DNA of 46,339 bases. It comes from Alphaproteobacteria bacterium (GTDB taxonomy: Bacteria > Pseudomonadota > Alphaproteobacteria > VGDZ01). The translations under genes and the position numbers were made by a program. Positions 35,156-44,940 of the stretch are shown in pieces; position 1 is the first letter of the stretch; every line of letters begins with the position of its first letter. The notes beneath the pieces were generated by a model. It saw nothing but the letters and a program-made list of their open reading frames with translations, searched no databases and was not told the origin of the DNA. The DNA lies in NCBI GenBank assembly GCA_016869515.1, contig VGDZ01000019.1:1-46339 (forward strand). The letters are read 5' to 3'.

Positions 35156-36484
35156 ATGGCGCTGGCGCTTGCCATCGTCGGCCGGCCGAATGTCGGCAAG
35201 TCGACGCTGTTCAACCGCCTGGCGGGGCGGCGGTTGGCGCTGGTCGACGACCGGCCCGGCGTAACCCGCGATCGCCGCGAGGGCGAGGGCAAGATCGGCC
35301 CGCTGCGGCTGAAGCTGATCGACACCGCGGGCCTTGAGGAATCGTTCGACGACAGCCTGTCGGGGCGCATGCGCCGCCAGACCGACACCGCCGTCGCCGA
35401 GGCCGATGCGGTGCTGTTCCTGATCGATGCCCGCGCCGGCGTCACGCCCTTGGATCGCGCCTTCGCGGTGTGGCTGCGCAAGCAGGGCAAGCCGGTGATC
35501 CTGGCCGCCAACAAATGCGAGGGCGCGGCCGGCGTGCCGGGGCTGGGCGAGGCTCATGGCCTGGGGCTGGGCGAGCCGGTGGCGCTGTCGGCCGCGCATG
35601 GCGAGGGCATGGCCGAGCTTTACGATCGCTTGGCGCCCTTGGCCGAGGACGGCGCCGCCGAGCGCCACGAGGGGCGGCCGCTGCATCTCGCCATCATCGG
35701 CCAACCCAATGTCGGCAAGTCGACTTTGGTCAACCGGCTGCTGGGCGCCGATCGGGTCGTCACCGGCCCCGAGCCTGGTCTGACGCGCGATGCGGTGGCG
35801 ATCGACTGGTCCTTCAAGGGCCGCGCCATACGCTTGTTCGACACGGCCGGCCTGCGCAAAAAGGCCGCCATCCGCGAGACGCTGGAAAAACTGGCGGCGG
35901 CGGATGCGCTGCGCGCGGTGCGTTATGCCGAGGCGGTGGTGGTGCTGTTGGACGCCACCTCGCCGGTCGAGCATCAGGATCTCGGCCTGATCGATCTGGT
36001 GGCGCGCGAGGGAAGGGCGCTGACGATCGGCCTCAACAAATGGGATCTGGTCGAGGACCGGCGCGCGGCGCTGAAGCGCATCTCCGAGCGGATCGCTGCT
36101 TCGGCGCCGCAGGTGGCGGGGGTCGAGCTGGTGGCGTTTTCGGCCGAGACCGGCGAAAAGCTGGAGCGGCTGATGCCGGCAGTGCTGCGGGCCGAGGAGC
36201 GCTGGAACCGCCGCGTGCCGACCGCGGCGCTCAATCGCTGGCTCGAGGCGGCGCAGGAGCGCCAATCGCCGCCCATGGCCGAAGGCCGCCGCATTCGCTT
36301 CCGCTATGCCGCCCAGGTCAAGGCGCGGCCGCCGACTTTCGCCTTGTTCGCCAACAAGCCGGGCGAATTGCCCGGGCACTACATGCGCTATTTGGCCAAC
36401 TCGCTGCGGGCGGCGTTCGACCTGCCGGGCGTGCCGCTGCGGCTCGGCTTGCGCAAGGGCAAGAATCCCTATGTCGAGGGCTGA
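35156..36484 (+). CDS. der: Ribosome-assembly GTPase Der (EngA)
   Basis: 442 aa. Two GTPase domains in tandem: first P-loop GRPNVGKST (9-17) with DTAGL (56-60) and NKCE (119-122); second P-loop GQPNVGKST (182-190) with DTAGL and NKWD; then a KH-like C-terminal domain. It is needed for 50S subunit maturation. It follows bamB by 4 nt and its 3' end overlaps the convergent SDR gene by 16 nt. Confidence 0.97.
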   Translation: MALALAIVGRPNVGKSTLFNRLAGRRLALVDDRPGVTRDRREGEGKIGPLRLKLIDTAGLEESFDDSLSGRMRRQTDTAVAEADAVLFLIDARAGVTPLDRAFAVWLRKQGKPVILAANKCEGAAGVPGLGEAHGLGLGEPVALSAAHGEGMAELYDRLAPLAEDGAAERHEGRPLHLAIIGQPNVGKSTLVNRLLGADRVVTGPEPGLTRDAVAIDWSFKGRAIRLFDTAGLRKKAAIRETLEKLAAADALRAVRYAEAVVVLLDATSPVEHQDLGLIDLVAREGRALTIGLNKWDLVEDRRAALKRISERIAASAPQVAGVELVAFSAETGEKLERLMPAVLRAEERWNRRVPTAALNRWLEAAQERQSPPMAEGRRIRFRYAAQVKARPPTFALFANKPGELPGHYMRYLANSLRAAFDLPGVPLRLGLRKGKNPYVEG

Positions 36485-37185
36485 GCCTCGACGATCCGGC
36501 CGTGGTGCGCGCAGCCCGGCTCGGCCAAGGCAAGAAAAGTCTCGACCAGCGCCTCGGGCGGCGTCACCGTCTCCGGCTCCTCGCCCGGGAAGGCGAGCGC
36601 GCGCATGGCCGTCCGCACCGCGCCGGGCGAGACCAGATTCACCCGCAGCGAAGTCGCCTTGGTCTCGGCGGCATAGGCCGCGACCATGGCTTCGAGCGCG
36701 GCCTTGGTCGCGGCGTAGAGCCCCCAATAGGGCAGGCCTTTGCGGGCTGCACCCGAGGTGACGAAGATCGCGCGCCCGGCATCGGATGCCCGCAACAGGG
36801 CATCGCATGCCCGGATCAGCCGCCAATTGGCATGGACGTTGACGGCGAAGACCCGCTCCCAATCCCGCGGCGGGAAATGACCCAACGGCGACAGCCGTCC
36901 CAGCAAGCCGGCATTGCCGACCAGGATGTCGAGCCGACCGAAGCGCTCATGGATCGCGGCCCCCAAGCGGTCGATGTCCTCGCCTTTTTCCAGGTCCATC
37001 GGCACCAGCGTCGCCTGTCCGCCCAGCGCCCGGATCTCGTCGTCGAGTTCCTCGAGCCCGCCTTGGGTGCGCGCCACCGCCACCACCCGCGCGCCTTCGG
37101 CGGCAAAGCCGCGGGCGACCGCGCGTCCGATCCCGCGCGAGGCCCCGGTGACCAGGGCGACGCGGCCGTCCAATCTACCGGGCAT
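36469..37185 (-). CDS. SDR family NAD(P)-dependent oxidoreductase
   Basis: 238 aa. TGASRGIG at 13-20, NAG at 91-93, S144, and Y157-x3-K161 make it a classical SDR. It begins 1 nt after the purF stop and is co-transcribed with it; an SDR behind purF is common in alphaproteobacteria. Substrate unknown. The start at 37185 fits the family; the longer frame reads through purF. Confidence 0.9.
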   Translation of the reverse strand: MPGRLDGRVALVTGASRGIGRAVARGFAAEGARVVAVARTQGGLEELDDEIRALGGQATLVPMDLEKGEDIDRLGAAIHERFGRLDILVGNAGLLGRLSPLGHFPPRDWERVFAVNVHANWRLIRACDALLRASDAGRAIFVTSGAARKGLPYWGLYAATKAALEAMVAAYAAETKATSLRVNLVSPGAVRTAMRALAFPGEEPETVTPPEALVETFLALAEPGCAHHGRIVEAQPST

Positions 37186-37186
37186 G

Positions 37187-38647
37187 TCAGGCGCGTTCGG
37201 CCAGCAACGAAAGCTGCGCGCTGGACGAGCCGCGATCGCGGTCGGCCAGGCGGGTGGGGTAGTCGCCGCTGAAACAGGCATCGCAATATTGCGGCTGGGC
37301 GGCGTCGCGCCCGGCCTCGCCCAGCGCGCGATAGAGCCCGTCCATCGACACGAAGGCCAGGCTGTCGACCCCGAGCTTGCGGCGCATGCCCTCGAGATCG
37401 AGTTGCGCCGCCAACAGGTGCTGCCGTCGTGGCGTGTCGATGCCGTAGAAGCAGGAATGGCGCGTCGGCGGGCTGGCGATGCGCATGTGGACTTCGGCCG
37501 CGCCGGCCTCGCGCACCATCTGCACGATCTTGATCGAGGTGGTGCCGCGGACGATCGAATCGTCGACCAGCACGACGCGCTTGCCGGCGATCTCGGAGCG
37601 GTTGGAATTGTGCTTCAGCTTTACGCCGAGATGGCGGATCTGCGCCGTCGGCTCGATGAAGGTGCGGCCGACATAGTGGTTGCGGATGATGCCAAGCTCG
37701 AACGGGATGCCGGCCTCCTGGGCGTAGCCGATCGCGGCCGGCGTGCCGGAATCCGGCACCGGAATGACGACGTCGGCGGCGATGCCGCTTTCGCGCGCCA
37801 GCTCGGCGCCAATCCGCTTGCGGCCCTCGTAGACGCCGCGGCCCTCGACTTGGGAATCCGGCCGGGCGAAGTAGACGTACTCGAAGATGCAGAACTTGCG
37901 CGCCTCGCCGGCGAAGGGCCGGTGCGAATGCACGCCCTGGCCGTCGATCACCACCAGCTCGCCCGGGGCGATGTCGCGCTCGAAACTGGCGCCGATGATG
38001 TCGAGGGCGCAGGTCTCGGAGGCCAGGATCGGCGCGCCGTCGAGGCGCCCCAGCACCAAGGGCCGCACGCCCTTGGGGTCGCGCACGCCGATCAGCGCTT
38101 GGTTGTGCAATGCCACCAGCGAGTAGGCGCCCTCGACCTGGCGCAGCGCGTCGACCAGCCGCTCGACCAGCCCGGGATGGCGCGAGATCGCCATCAAATG
38201 GACGATGACCTCGGTGTCGGTGGTCGACTGGAAGATGCAGCCGCGCCGCACCAATTCGGTTCGCAAAATTTGCGAATTGGTCAGATTGCCGTTGTGGCCG
38301 AGCGCGAATCCGCCCGAGGCGAACTCGGCGAACAGCGGCTGGACGTTGCGCAGGATGGTGTCGCCGGTGGTGGCATAGCGGGTGTGGCCGATGGCGGCAT
38401 AGCCGGGCAGGCGGTCGATCACCGCCTGGCTGGAAAAGCTGTCGCCGACCAGGCCGAGCGCCTTGTGGGAATGGAATTGCTGGCCGTCGAAGCTGACGAT
38501 GCCGGCGGCTTCCTGGCCGCGATGCTGCAGCGCATGCAGGCCAAGCGCGGCGTGCGCGGAAGCGTCGCGATGGCCGAATATGCCGAAACAGCCGCAATAT
38601 TCGCGCAGCTTGTCGTCGTCGAAAGGATGCGCCGGAAGCCGGTCCAT
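37187..38647 (-). CDS. purF: Amidophosphoribosyltransferase
   Basis: 486 aa. It makes 5-phosphoribosylamine from PRPP and glutamine, the first step of purine synthesis. [12 protein letters not shown] contains the expected N-terminal nucleophile C18, exposed after a 17-residue propeptide. The PRPP motif [14 protein letters not shown] is present. Cysteines in [20 protein letters not shown] and [11 protein letters not shown] fit the [4Fe-4S] type known from Bacillus. C20, where most members have valine, is unusual. Start overlaps the cvpA stop (ATGA). Confidence 0.96.
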   Translation of the reverse strand: MDRLPAHPFDDDKLREYCGCFGIFGHRDASAHAALGLHALQHRGQEAAGIVSFDGQQFHSHKALGLVGDSFSSQAVIDRLPGYAAIGHTRYATTGDTILRNVQPLFAEFASGGFALGHNGNLTNSQILRTELVRRGCIFQSTTDTEVIVHLMAISRHPGLVERLVDALRQVEGAYSLVALHNQALIGVRDPKGVRPLVLGRLDGAPILASETCALDIIGASFERDIAPGELVVIDGQGVHSHRPFAGEARKFCIFEYVYFARPDSQVEGRGVYEGRKRIGAELARESGIAADVVIPVPDSGTPAAIGYAQEAGIPFELGIIRNHYVGRTFIEPTAQIRHLGVKLKHNSNRSEIAGKRVVLVDDSIVRGTTSIKIVQMVREAGAAEVHMRIASPPTRHSCFYGIDTPRRQHLLAAQLDLEGMRRKLGVDSLAFVSMDGLYRALGEAGRDAAQPQYCDACFSGDYPTRLADRDRGSSSAQLSLLAERA

Positions 38648-39315
38648 CACTTCCCCGCTTGGCCCTGGATCAGGCGGTCGAGCTGCTGCCGATCCGCGGC
38701 ACGGTAGCCTTTTTCGGCCGCGCCGACCAGCGGCGCCAGGGCCTTGCCGGCTTGCTGCAATTGCGCGGCGGTGCCGGCGGCGGCCTCGGCGTGACGCCGC
38801 GCCTCGTCGATCTGGGCTTGTAGCCCGCGGCGGATGTGATCGGGCAAAAGCTTGACGATCACGGCGGTGGTGTCGGCGACGAAGGGCCGCAGCCGCGCCT
38901 TCTGCACCACCTCGGGATGGTCCTTGGCCGGCGCCAACCAGGCCAGGCCGAGATAGGCCACGCAGACGATCAGCACGCCGCGTACCAGGCCGAAGACGAA
39001 GCCGAGCGAACGGTCGAGCGGACCGAGCGCGCTTTGCGCGACTCGGCTGACCACGAAATGAATGACCAGCGACAAGAGGATCATCACCACCACGAATACG
39101 CCGATCGAGGCGATCAGCGACGCGACGGTGCCTTCGCCGACATACTGCGCCGCCAGCTTGCGGCACCAGTCGTAACTCCAGGCGGTGATCAGGAAGCCCG
39201 TCACCCAGGCGGCGATCGACAACACCTCCTTGACCAAGCCGCGAAACAGCGCCAGCGTGCCCGACAGCAGCAGGACGACGACGATGCCGATGTCGACCGG
39301 ATTGAGACCGCCCAT
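38647..39315 (-). CDS. cvpA: CvpA family membrane protein
   Basis: 222 aa with about four membrane segments in the first 125 residues ([67 protein letters not shown]), then a helical, charged C-terminus. CvpA is needed for colicin V production in E. coli and for envelope resistance to bile-like stress; its position before purF is widely conserved. Overlaps purF by 4 nt. Confidence 0.92.
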   Translation of the reverse strand: MGGLNPVDIGIVVVLLLSGTLALFRGLVKEVLSIAAWVTGFLITAWSYDWCRKLAAQYVGEGTVASLIASIGVFVVVMILLSLVIHFVVSRVAQSALGPLDRSLGFVFGLVRGVLIVCVAYLGLAWLAPAKDHPEVVQKARLRPFVADTTAVIVKLLPDHIRRGLQAQIDEARRHAEAAAGTAAQLQQAGKALAPLVGAAEKGYRAADRQQLDRLIQGQAGK

Positions 39316-39324
39316 CGTCCGCTC

Positions 39325-40698
39325 CTAGGCCCTGCGCCCGGGCGGCTCGGCGAATAGTGCCACCAGGTCGATCAAACGATCGAAGGTTTCGATCTTCAGC
39401 CCTGTCGGCGCACCGCTCGTGCCTTTGGGCACCATGGCGCGCCGGAAACCCAGCTTGGCCGCTTCCTTCAGCCGCGATTCGGCCTGCGCGACCGGCCGTA
39501 CTTCGCCCGAGAGTCCGATCTCGCCGAACACCACGTTGCCCTCCGGCAAAGGCCGATCGGTCAGCGACGAAACCAGCGCCGCCGCCACCGCCAGATCGGC
39601 TGCCGGTTCGCCGATTTTCAGCCCGCCGGCGACGTTGAGATACACGTCCTTGGCCGAAAGCGCCAGACCGCAGCGCGCCTCCAGCACGGCTAGAATCATT
39701 GACAAACGGCCCGAATCCCAGCCGACCACGGCGCGGCGCGGACTGCCCGGCGGCGCGCCCGCTACCAGCGCCTGGATCTCGACCAGCACCGGGCGGGTGC
39801 CTTCGATGCCGGCGAACACCGCCGCCCCCGAGACCGGCCGCTCGTGATTCCCCAACAGCAAGGCCGAGGGATTGGGCACTTCGGCCAGGCCGGCATCGCC
39901 CATCTGGAAGACGCCGATTTCGTTGGCCGGGCCAAAACGGTTCTTGACCGCGCGCAGCAGCCGGAACTGATGGCCGCGCTCGCCCTCGAAATAAAGCACC
40001 GTGTCGACCATGTGCTCGAGCACCCGCGGGCCGGCGATCTGGCCTTCCTTGGTGACGTGACCGACCAGGAACATGACCGTGCCGCGGCGCTTGGCCAGGC
40101 GGATCAGTTCCTGCGCCGCGCCGCGCACCTGGGTGACGGTGCCGGGCGCGGCATCGAGGCTGTCGAGGTACATGGTCTGGATCGAATCGATCACCGCCAC
40201 CTTTGGCGCGGTGCCGGTTTCAAGCGTGGTGACGATGTCGCGCACGCTGGTGGCCGAGGCCAAGGCCAGCGGCGCTTTCTCCAGGCCCAGCCGCCTCGCG
40301 CGCAAGCGGATCTGATCGACGCCTTCTTCGCCCGAAATATAGACGCAAGGGGCGCCGCGCCCGGCCAACGCCGCCACGGCTTGCAGCAAGAGCGTCGACT
40401 TGCCGATGCCGGGATCGCCGCCGACCAACAGCGCCGATCCTTCGACCAAGCCGCCGCCGGCGACGCGGTCGAGTTCGCCGATGCCGGTCACCAGCCTGGG
40501 CGGCGGCGTCGTCTCGCCGGCAAGTCCGACCAGTTCCAGCTTGGCACCCTTGCCGGCACCGAGTCCTTTGGGCGGTGCCGCGGCGGCGGTTTCGGCGACG
40601 ATGCTGTTCCATTCGCCGCAGGTCTCGCAACGCCCGGCCCATTTATGGGCCTGGGCGCCGCAGGCCTGGCAGACGAAGATTTGCTGAGCCTTGGCCAT
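39325..40698 (-). CDS. radA: DNA repair protein RadA
   Basis: 457 aa. N-terminal zinc finger with C10, C13, C24, C27; RecA-like ATPase with Walker A GGDPGIGKST (93-102); the RadA-specific KNRFG motif; and a C-terminal Lon-like domain (LSGEVRPVAQAESRLKEA). It drives branch migration and processing of recombination intermediates. Placed in the usual alphaproteobacterial order before cvpA and purF. Confidence 0.96.
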   Translation of the reverse strand: MAKAQQIFVCQACGAQAHKWAGRCETCGEWNSIVAETAAAAPPKGLGAGKGAKLELVGLAGETTPPPRLVTGIGELDRVAGGGLVEGSALLVGGDPGIGKSTLLLQAVAALAGRGAPCVYISGEEGVDQIRLRARRLGLEKAPLALASATSVRDIVTTLETGTAPKVAVIDSIQTMYLDSLDAAPGTVTQVRGAAQELIRLAKRRGTVMFLVGHVTKEGQIAGPRVLEHMVDTVLYFEGERGHQFRLLRAVKNRFGPANEIGVFQMGDAGLAEVPNPSALLLGNHERPVSGAAVFAGIEGTRPVLVEIQALVAGAPPGSPRRAVVGWDSGRLSMILAVLEARCGLALSAKDVYLNVAGGLKIGEPAADLAVAAALVSSLTDRPLPEGNVVFGEIGLSGEVRPVAQAESRLKEAAKLGFRRAMVPKGTSGAPTGLKIETFDRLIDLVALFAEPPGRRA

Positions 40699-40707
40699 CC
40701 GCCGCGC

Positions 40708-41493
40708 CTAGGGCCTGAACACGTCCATCTTGATCGGACCTTCGGCGCGGCCATGGATGAACTGATCGACATAGGGGTTGCCCGAATTGTCGATTTCCTT
40801 GACCGATCCCTGCCAGATGATCCGGCCCTTGTAGATCATGGCGATGCGGTCGGCGATCTTGCGGGCCGAGGCCAGGTCGTGAGTGATGGAGACGGCGGTC
40901 GCGCCCAGGCGCCGCACGCAGGCCACGATCAGGTCGTTGATGACGTCGGCCATGATCGGGTCTAGGCCGGTGGTGGGTTCGTCGAAAAAAATGATCTCGG
41001 GCTTGGCGGCGATGGCGCGGGCCAGCGCCACACGCTTTTGCATTCCGCCCGATAGCTCGGCCGGATTGAGTTCGCCTACTTCCGGCCCAAGCCCGACCTG
41101 GCCCAGCGTCTGAATCGCCACCGGCTTGGCATCGGCCCGGCTGATGCCGCGGCCCTGGACCAGGCCAAAGGCGACGTTCTCCCAGACCTTGAGGGAATCG
41201 AACAACGCCGAGCCCTGGAACAGCATGCCGATCCTGGCGTTGACCTGCTCGCGCTCGCGCGCGGCCAGATCGACCGTGGGTTGGCCGTCGATCTCGATCG
41301 CGCCCTTGTCCGGGTGGATCAGGCCGAGGATGCATTTCAGCGTCACCGACTTGCCCGAGCCCGAGCCGCCGATGATGACCATCGACTCGGCGCGGCCGAC
41401 GTCGAGATCGACCCCGTCCAGCACCGTTTTGGGGCCGAAGCGCTTGTGCACGTCGCGCAGGCGGATCTTGGGGGTATCGGCCATCGCGGTCAC
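40708..41493 (-). CDS. mlaF: Phospholipid-transport ABC ATPase, MlaF-like
   Basis: 261 aa from the GTG at 41493 that overlaps the mlaE stop (GTGA), or 258 aa from an ATG at 41484. Walker A GGSGSGKS, signature LSGGMQKRVALARAIA and Walker B IIFFDEPTTGLDPIMADVI are of the Mla/MCE type. With MlaE it would move phospholipids between the membranes. No MlaD (MCE-domain) gene is in this operon. Confidence 0.9.
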   Translation of the reverse strand: MTAMADTPKIRLRDVHKRFGPKTVLDGVDLDVGRAESMVIIGGSGSGKSVTLKCILGLIHPDKGAIEIDGQPTVDLAAREREQVNARIGMLFQGSALFDSLKVWENVAFGLVQGRGISRADAKPVAIQTLGQVGLGPEVGELNPAELSGGMQKRVALARAIAAKPEIIFFDEPTTGLDPIMADVINDLIVACVRRLGATAVSITHDLASARKIADRIAMIYKGRIIWQGSVKEIDNSGNPYVDQFIHGRAEGPIKMDVFRP

Positions 41494-42266
41494 TTGGTCC
41501 CGAAGAAGGCTTCGGTGACGAAATAGTTGGCGATCAGGATCAGGATCGAGGCCGAGACCACGGCGTTGGTGGTGGCGCGGCCGACGCCCTGGGCGCCGCC
41601 CTTGGAATGATAGCCGTGATAGCAGCCCATCAGCGCGACGATGAATCCGAACACGCCGGCCTTGACCAGGCCCGAGACGACGTCGTTGGTCTCGAGGTAG
41701 TCGACCGTGTTCTGCAGATAGGTCGCGGGGTTGAAGCCCAGCTTCTGGGTCGAGACCAGATAGCCGCCGAACACGCCGATGATGTCGGCCACCAGCACCA
41801 GCGCCGGCAGGGTGACGGTGCCGGCCAGGACGCGCGGCACCACCAGGTACTTGAAGGGATTGGTCGACAGCGTGGTCAGGGCGTCGATCTGCTCGGTGAC
41901 GCGCATGGTGCCGACCTCGGCCGCGATCGCGGCGCCGACCCGGCCGGCCAGCATCAGCCCGGCCAGGACCGGACCCAATTCGCGGGTCAGGCCGACGACC
42001 ACGATCGCCGCCACCGTGCTTTCGGCGTTGAAGCGCGACGAGCCTTCGTAGATCTGCAGCGCCAGCACCATGCCGGTGAACAGCGCGGTCAGCCCGACCA
42101 CCGGCAGCGAGAAATAGCCGATCGACATCATCTGCCGGCCGATCAACCCGAAATACCAGGGCGGCGTGACCAGGTGGCGGATGGCCTGGAAGGCGAAACC
42201 GGAGATGGCGCCGACCGCCTGCAAGAACGTCAGTATGACGCGGCCGATCGGGGCGAGGGGGTTCAT
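41490..42266 (-). CDS. mlaE: MlaE family lipid-transport permease
   Basis: 258 aa with about five membrane segments. The family blocks IGYFSLPVVGLTALFTGMVL, FNAESTVAAIVVVGLTRELG, GAAIAAEVGTMRVTEQIDAL and GCYHGYHSKGGAQGVGRAT are clear. It overlaps alr upstream and mlaF downstream by 4 nt each. It is the membrane unit of an MCE-type lipid transporter. Confidence 0.92.
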   Translation of the reverse strand: MNPLAPIGRVILTFLQAVGAISGFAFQAIRHLVTPPWYFGLIGRQMMSIGYFSLPVVGLTALFTGMVLALQIYEGSSRFNAESTVAAIVVVGLTRELGPVLAGLMLAGRVGAAIAAEVGTMRVTEQIDALTTLSTNPFKYLVVPRVLAGTVTLPALVLVADIIGVFGGYLVSTQKLGFNPATYLQNTVDYLETNDVVSGLVKAGVFGFIVALMGCYHGYHSKGGAQGVGRATTNAVVSASILILIANYFVTEAFFGTK

Positions 42267-43360
42267 TGGCCGCCTTTGTACACTCTTCGTGGACGCGATC
42301 CCAGCCGAGTCAGGATCTCATAGCCGATGGTTCCGGCATTGGCGCCGACAGCGTCGATGTCGAGCTCGCCGCCGATCAGCACGGCTTCGTCACCGGTCGC
42401 GGCGTGGGGGAGGTGGGTGACGTCGACCGTCACCAGATCCATCGACACTCGGCCGACGATCGGGGCGCGGCGTCCGCCGATCAGCACCGCGCCGCGATTG
42501 CTGGCGCCGCGGTTGAAGCCATCGGCATAACCGATCGCCAGCGTCGCCACCCGCGTCGCCTTGGCGAAGCGATGCGTGGCACCGTAGCCGACGCTGCCCT
42601 GGGGAAGGGCGTCGCGAATTTGCAATATGCGCGTGGTCAGCGTGACCACGGCGCGCATCGGATTGGGTTGGTCCGGGGTCGGATTGCCGCCATAGAGCGC
42701 ATAGCCGGGGCGGGCGAGGTCGAAATGATAGGCCGGGCCGAGGAAAATGCCCGAGGAATTGGCGAAGCTGGCTTTGGTCGTCGGATAGCGTCGCCGCCAT
42801 TCGGCGAACGCCGCCAATTGCGAGGCGTTGAGCGGATGCTGGGGTTCGTCGGAACAGGCCAGATGGCTCATAACCAGTTCGATCTCGATCCCGGCCAAAA
42901 GCGAGGGTTGGCGCTCCAATGCGTCGCTCTCGGCCGCCGACAGGCCGAGCCGGTTCATGCCGGTGTCGCGGTGCAAGGCCGCCTTGAGGGGGCGTCCGGC
43001 GCGCTTGGCGGCTGCCGCCCAGACCTCGATCTGGCCTGGGCTGCCGAGCGCGGGCCGCAGGCCGTGCCGGATCAGGTGTTCTGCCGTGCCGGCCTCGACT
43101 CCGTTCAGCACGGTGATGTTTGCGCCTGGCAGAGTCGCGCGCAGGGCGACGGCTTCGGACAAATGGGCGACGAAGAACTCGCTACAGCCGGCGCGCGCCA
43201 GGGCCGGGGCAATTTGTGCCGCGCCGAGGCCGTAGCCATCGGCCTTGACCACGGCGGCGCAATCCGCGGCACCGACCCTGGTCTTGAGCCCGCGCCAGTT
43301 CTCGACCAACGCGTCGAGGTCGACGGTCAGCGTCGCCGGCGCCGGCTCAACGGGGACCAT
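42263..43360 (-). CDS. alr: Alanine racemase
   Basis: 365 aa. PLP lysine K39 in VVKADGYGLG (37-46), MNRLGL, and VGYGATHRF and VGRVSMDLVTVDVT at the C-terminal domain. It makes D-alanine for peptidoglycan. Its start overlaps the end of dnaB by 14 nt; the dnaB-alr pairing is widely conserved. Confidence 0.94.
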   Translation of the reverse strand: MVPVEPAPATLTVDLDALVENWRGLKTRVGAADCAAVVKADGYGLGAAQIAPALARAGCSEFFVAHLSEAVALRATLPGANITVLNGVEAGTAEHLIRHGLRPALGSPGQIEVWAAAAKRAGRPLKAALHRDTGMNRLGLSAAESDALERQPSLLAGIEIELVMSHLACSDEPQHPLNASQLAAFAEWRRRYPTTKASFANSSGIFLGPAYHFDLARPGYALYGGNPTPDQPNPMRAVVTLTTRILQIRDALPQGSVGYGATHRFAKATRVATLAIGYADGFNRGASNRGAVLIGGRRAPIVGRVSMDLVTVDVTHLPHAATGDEAVLIGGELDIDAVGANAGTIGYEILTRLGSRPRRVYKGGQ

Positions 43361-44846
43361 CGGGCAGGTGCGCGTCGTCGATGTGATCCGAGAACTTGGT
43401 GAATTCGCGTCGGAAGTGCAGGTTGACGACGCCGGTCGGGCCGTGGCGCTGCTTGCCGATCAGCAGTTCCGCCAAATTGTGGACCCTTTCCATGCGATCG
43501 CGCCATTTCAGGAACTTGTCGGAATCGTCGGCCGGCTTGGCGCGCTCGAGATAGTACTCCTCGCGGAACACGAACATCACCACGTCGGCGTCCTGCTCGA
43601 TGGTGCCCGACTCGCGCAGGTCGGCCAGCTGCGGGCGCTTGTCTTCGCGCTCCTCGGCCTTGCGGCTGACCTGGGCCGCGGCCAAGACCGGAACGTCCAA
43701 CTCCTTGGCCAGCGCCTTGAGGCCTTGGGTGATTTCCGAGATTTCCAGCACGCGGTTGTCCTGCGCGCGCTGGCTGGCGGAACGCATGAGCTGCAGATAG
43801 TCGACCACCACCAGGCCGAGGCCCTCGGTGCGCTTGAGGCGGCGGGCGCGGGCGCGCAGATTGGCGATGCTGATCGAGGGCGTGTCGTCGATGAACAGCG
43901 GGATGCGCTCGAGTTCCTGGCTGACTTCGACCAGGCGGTCGAATTCGCGCGCCGACAGCTGGCCGCGGCGCAGCTTCTCGGCCGACATCTCGGTCTGCTC
44001 GGCGAGGATGCGGCCGGCCAATTGCTCGGCCGACATCTCGAGCGAGAAGAAGCCGACCACCGCGCCCTCGGCGGGATGGTCCTCGGTCGCCGGGCGATAG
44101 GCCCGGGCGGCGTTGAAGGCGATGTTGGTGGCCAGCGCGGTCTTGCCCATCGACGGCCGCCCCGCCAGCACGATCAGGTCCGAACGATGCAGACCGCCAA
44201 GCTGGGCATCGAGATCCTTGAGGCCGGTGGTGACTCCGGTCAGGCGTCCGTCGCGCTTGTGCGCCGACTCGATGCTGGTGATCGCCTCGGCCAGCGAGCG
44301 GCTGAAGGCCTTGAAGCCGCCTTCGGGCTGGCCGTTCTCGGCCAGATCGAACAGCTTTTGTTCGGCTTGTTCGATCTGGGTGGTGGCGGTGGTTAGGTCG
44401 TGGACCTCGTAGGCGGTGTTGTGGATGTCCTCGCCGATCAACACCAATTGTCGCCTGAGGTAGAGGTCGTGAATGATCCGGCCGTGGGTCTCGGCATGGA
44501 TGATCGATGTGGCCGATGCCGCCAGTCGCGCCAGGTACTGCACGCCGCCGGCCGCGATCAGCGCCTCGTCGCGTTCGAGGAAGGTCTTGAGCGTGACCGG
44601 GCTGGCGATCTGGCCGCGGTCGATCGCGGTCTTCACCGACTCGAAGATGCGGCTGTGAACCGGCTCGAAGAAATGCTCGGGCTGCAGGAATCCGGTGACG
44701 CGATGCATGGCCTCGTTGTTGACCAGGATCGCGCCCAGCAGCTGCTGCTCGGCCTCGACATTGGCTGGAGGCTGGCGGTAGCTCGGCGCTTCTTCGCCGC
44801 GCGGCGTCAAGGGAATGACGGTGGATGTCGAACGATCGGCTGCCAT
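43347..44846 (-). CDS. dnaB: Replicative DNA helicase DnaB
   Basis: 499 aa from the ATG at 44846 (MAADRSTSTVIPL); a TTG 12 nt earlier is possible but less likely. N-terminal DnaB domain (AEQQLLGAILVNNEAMHRV), linker, and RecA-like motor with Walker A GRPSMGKT (229-236), GFFSLEMSAEQL, VVVDYLQLM and a final arginine-rich HFRREFT motif. It unwinds DNA at the replication fork. A perfect DnaA box lies about 85 nt upstream. Confidence 0.96.
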   Translation of the reverse strand: MAADRSTSTVIPLTPRGEEAPSYRQPPANVEAEQQLLGAILVNNEAMHRVTGFLQPEHFFEPVHSRIFESVKTAIDRGQIASPVTLKTFLERDEALIAAGGVQYLARLAASATSIIHAETHGRIIHDLYLRRQLVLIGEDIHNTAYEVHDLTTATTQIEQAEQKLFDLAENGQPEGGFKAFSRSLAEAITSIESAHKRDGRLTGVTTGLKDLDAQLGGLHRSDLIVLAGRPSMGKTALATNIAFNAARAYRPATEDHPAEGAVVGFFSLEMSAEQLAGRILAEQTEMSAEKLRRGQLSAREFDRLVEVSQELERIPLFIDDTPSISIANLRARARRLKRTEGLGLVVVDYLQLMRSASQRAQDNRVLEISEITQGLKALAKELDVPVLAAAQVSRKAEEREDKRPQLADLRESGTIEQDADVVMFVFREEYYLERAKPADDSDKFLKWRDRMERVHNLAELLIGKQRHGPTGVVNLHFRREFTKFSDHIDDAHLPDGPR

Positions 44847-44888
44847 GAGGGCGCTCAATGTGATCGAAAGCGATTTGCCAGTCGATTC

Positions 44889-44908
44889 CGAATCGAGCCG
44901 GCGATTCG
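44889..44908. repeat. Hairpin CGAATCG/CGATTCG downstream of cfa
   Basis: Arms 44889-44895 and 44902-44908 are exact reverse complements around a 6-nt loop. It lies between the cfa stop and the dnaB start. No T-run follows, so it is more likely a protein-binding or mRNA-stabilising element than a terminator. Confidence 0.5.
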
Positions 44909-44909
44909 A

Positions 44910-44938
44910 ATTCTAACGACTTTTAATCGTGTGGATAA
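44910..44938 (-). promoter_or_regulatory. Possible dnaB promoter overlapping the DnaA box
   Basis: On the minus strand TTATCC (44938 to 44933) and TAGAAT (44915 to 44910) are separated by exactly 17 nt. TAGAAT matches the -10 consensus at five positions; TTATCC matches the -35 at three and lies inside the DnaA box, so DnaA binding would cover the promoter. Confidence 0.4.
44930..44938 (-). promoter_or_regulatory. Perfect DnaA box upstream of dnaB
   Basis: TGTGGATAA on the plus strand is TTATCCACA on the minus strand, the exact high-affinity DnaA box. It lies 3 nt beyond the cfa stop and about 85 nt before the dnaB start. It is consistent with DnaA control of dnaB transcription; I see no second box nearby. 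Confidence 0.7.
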
Positions 44939-44940
44939 AC

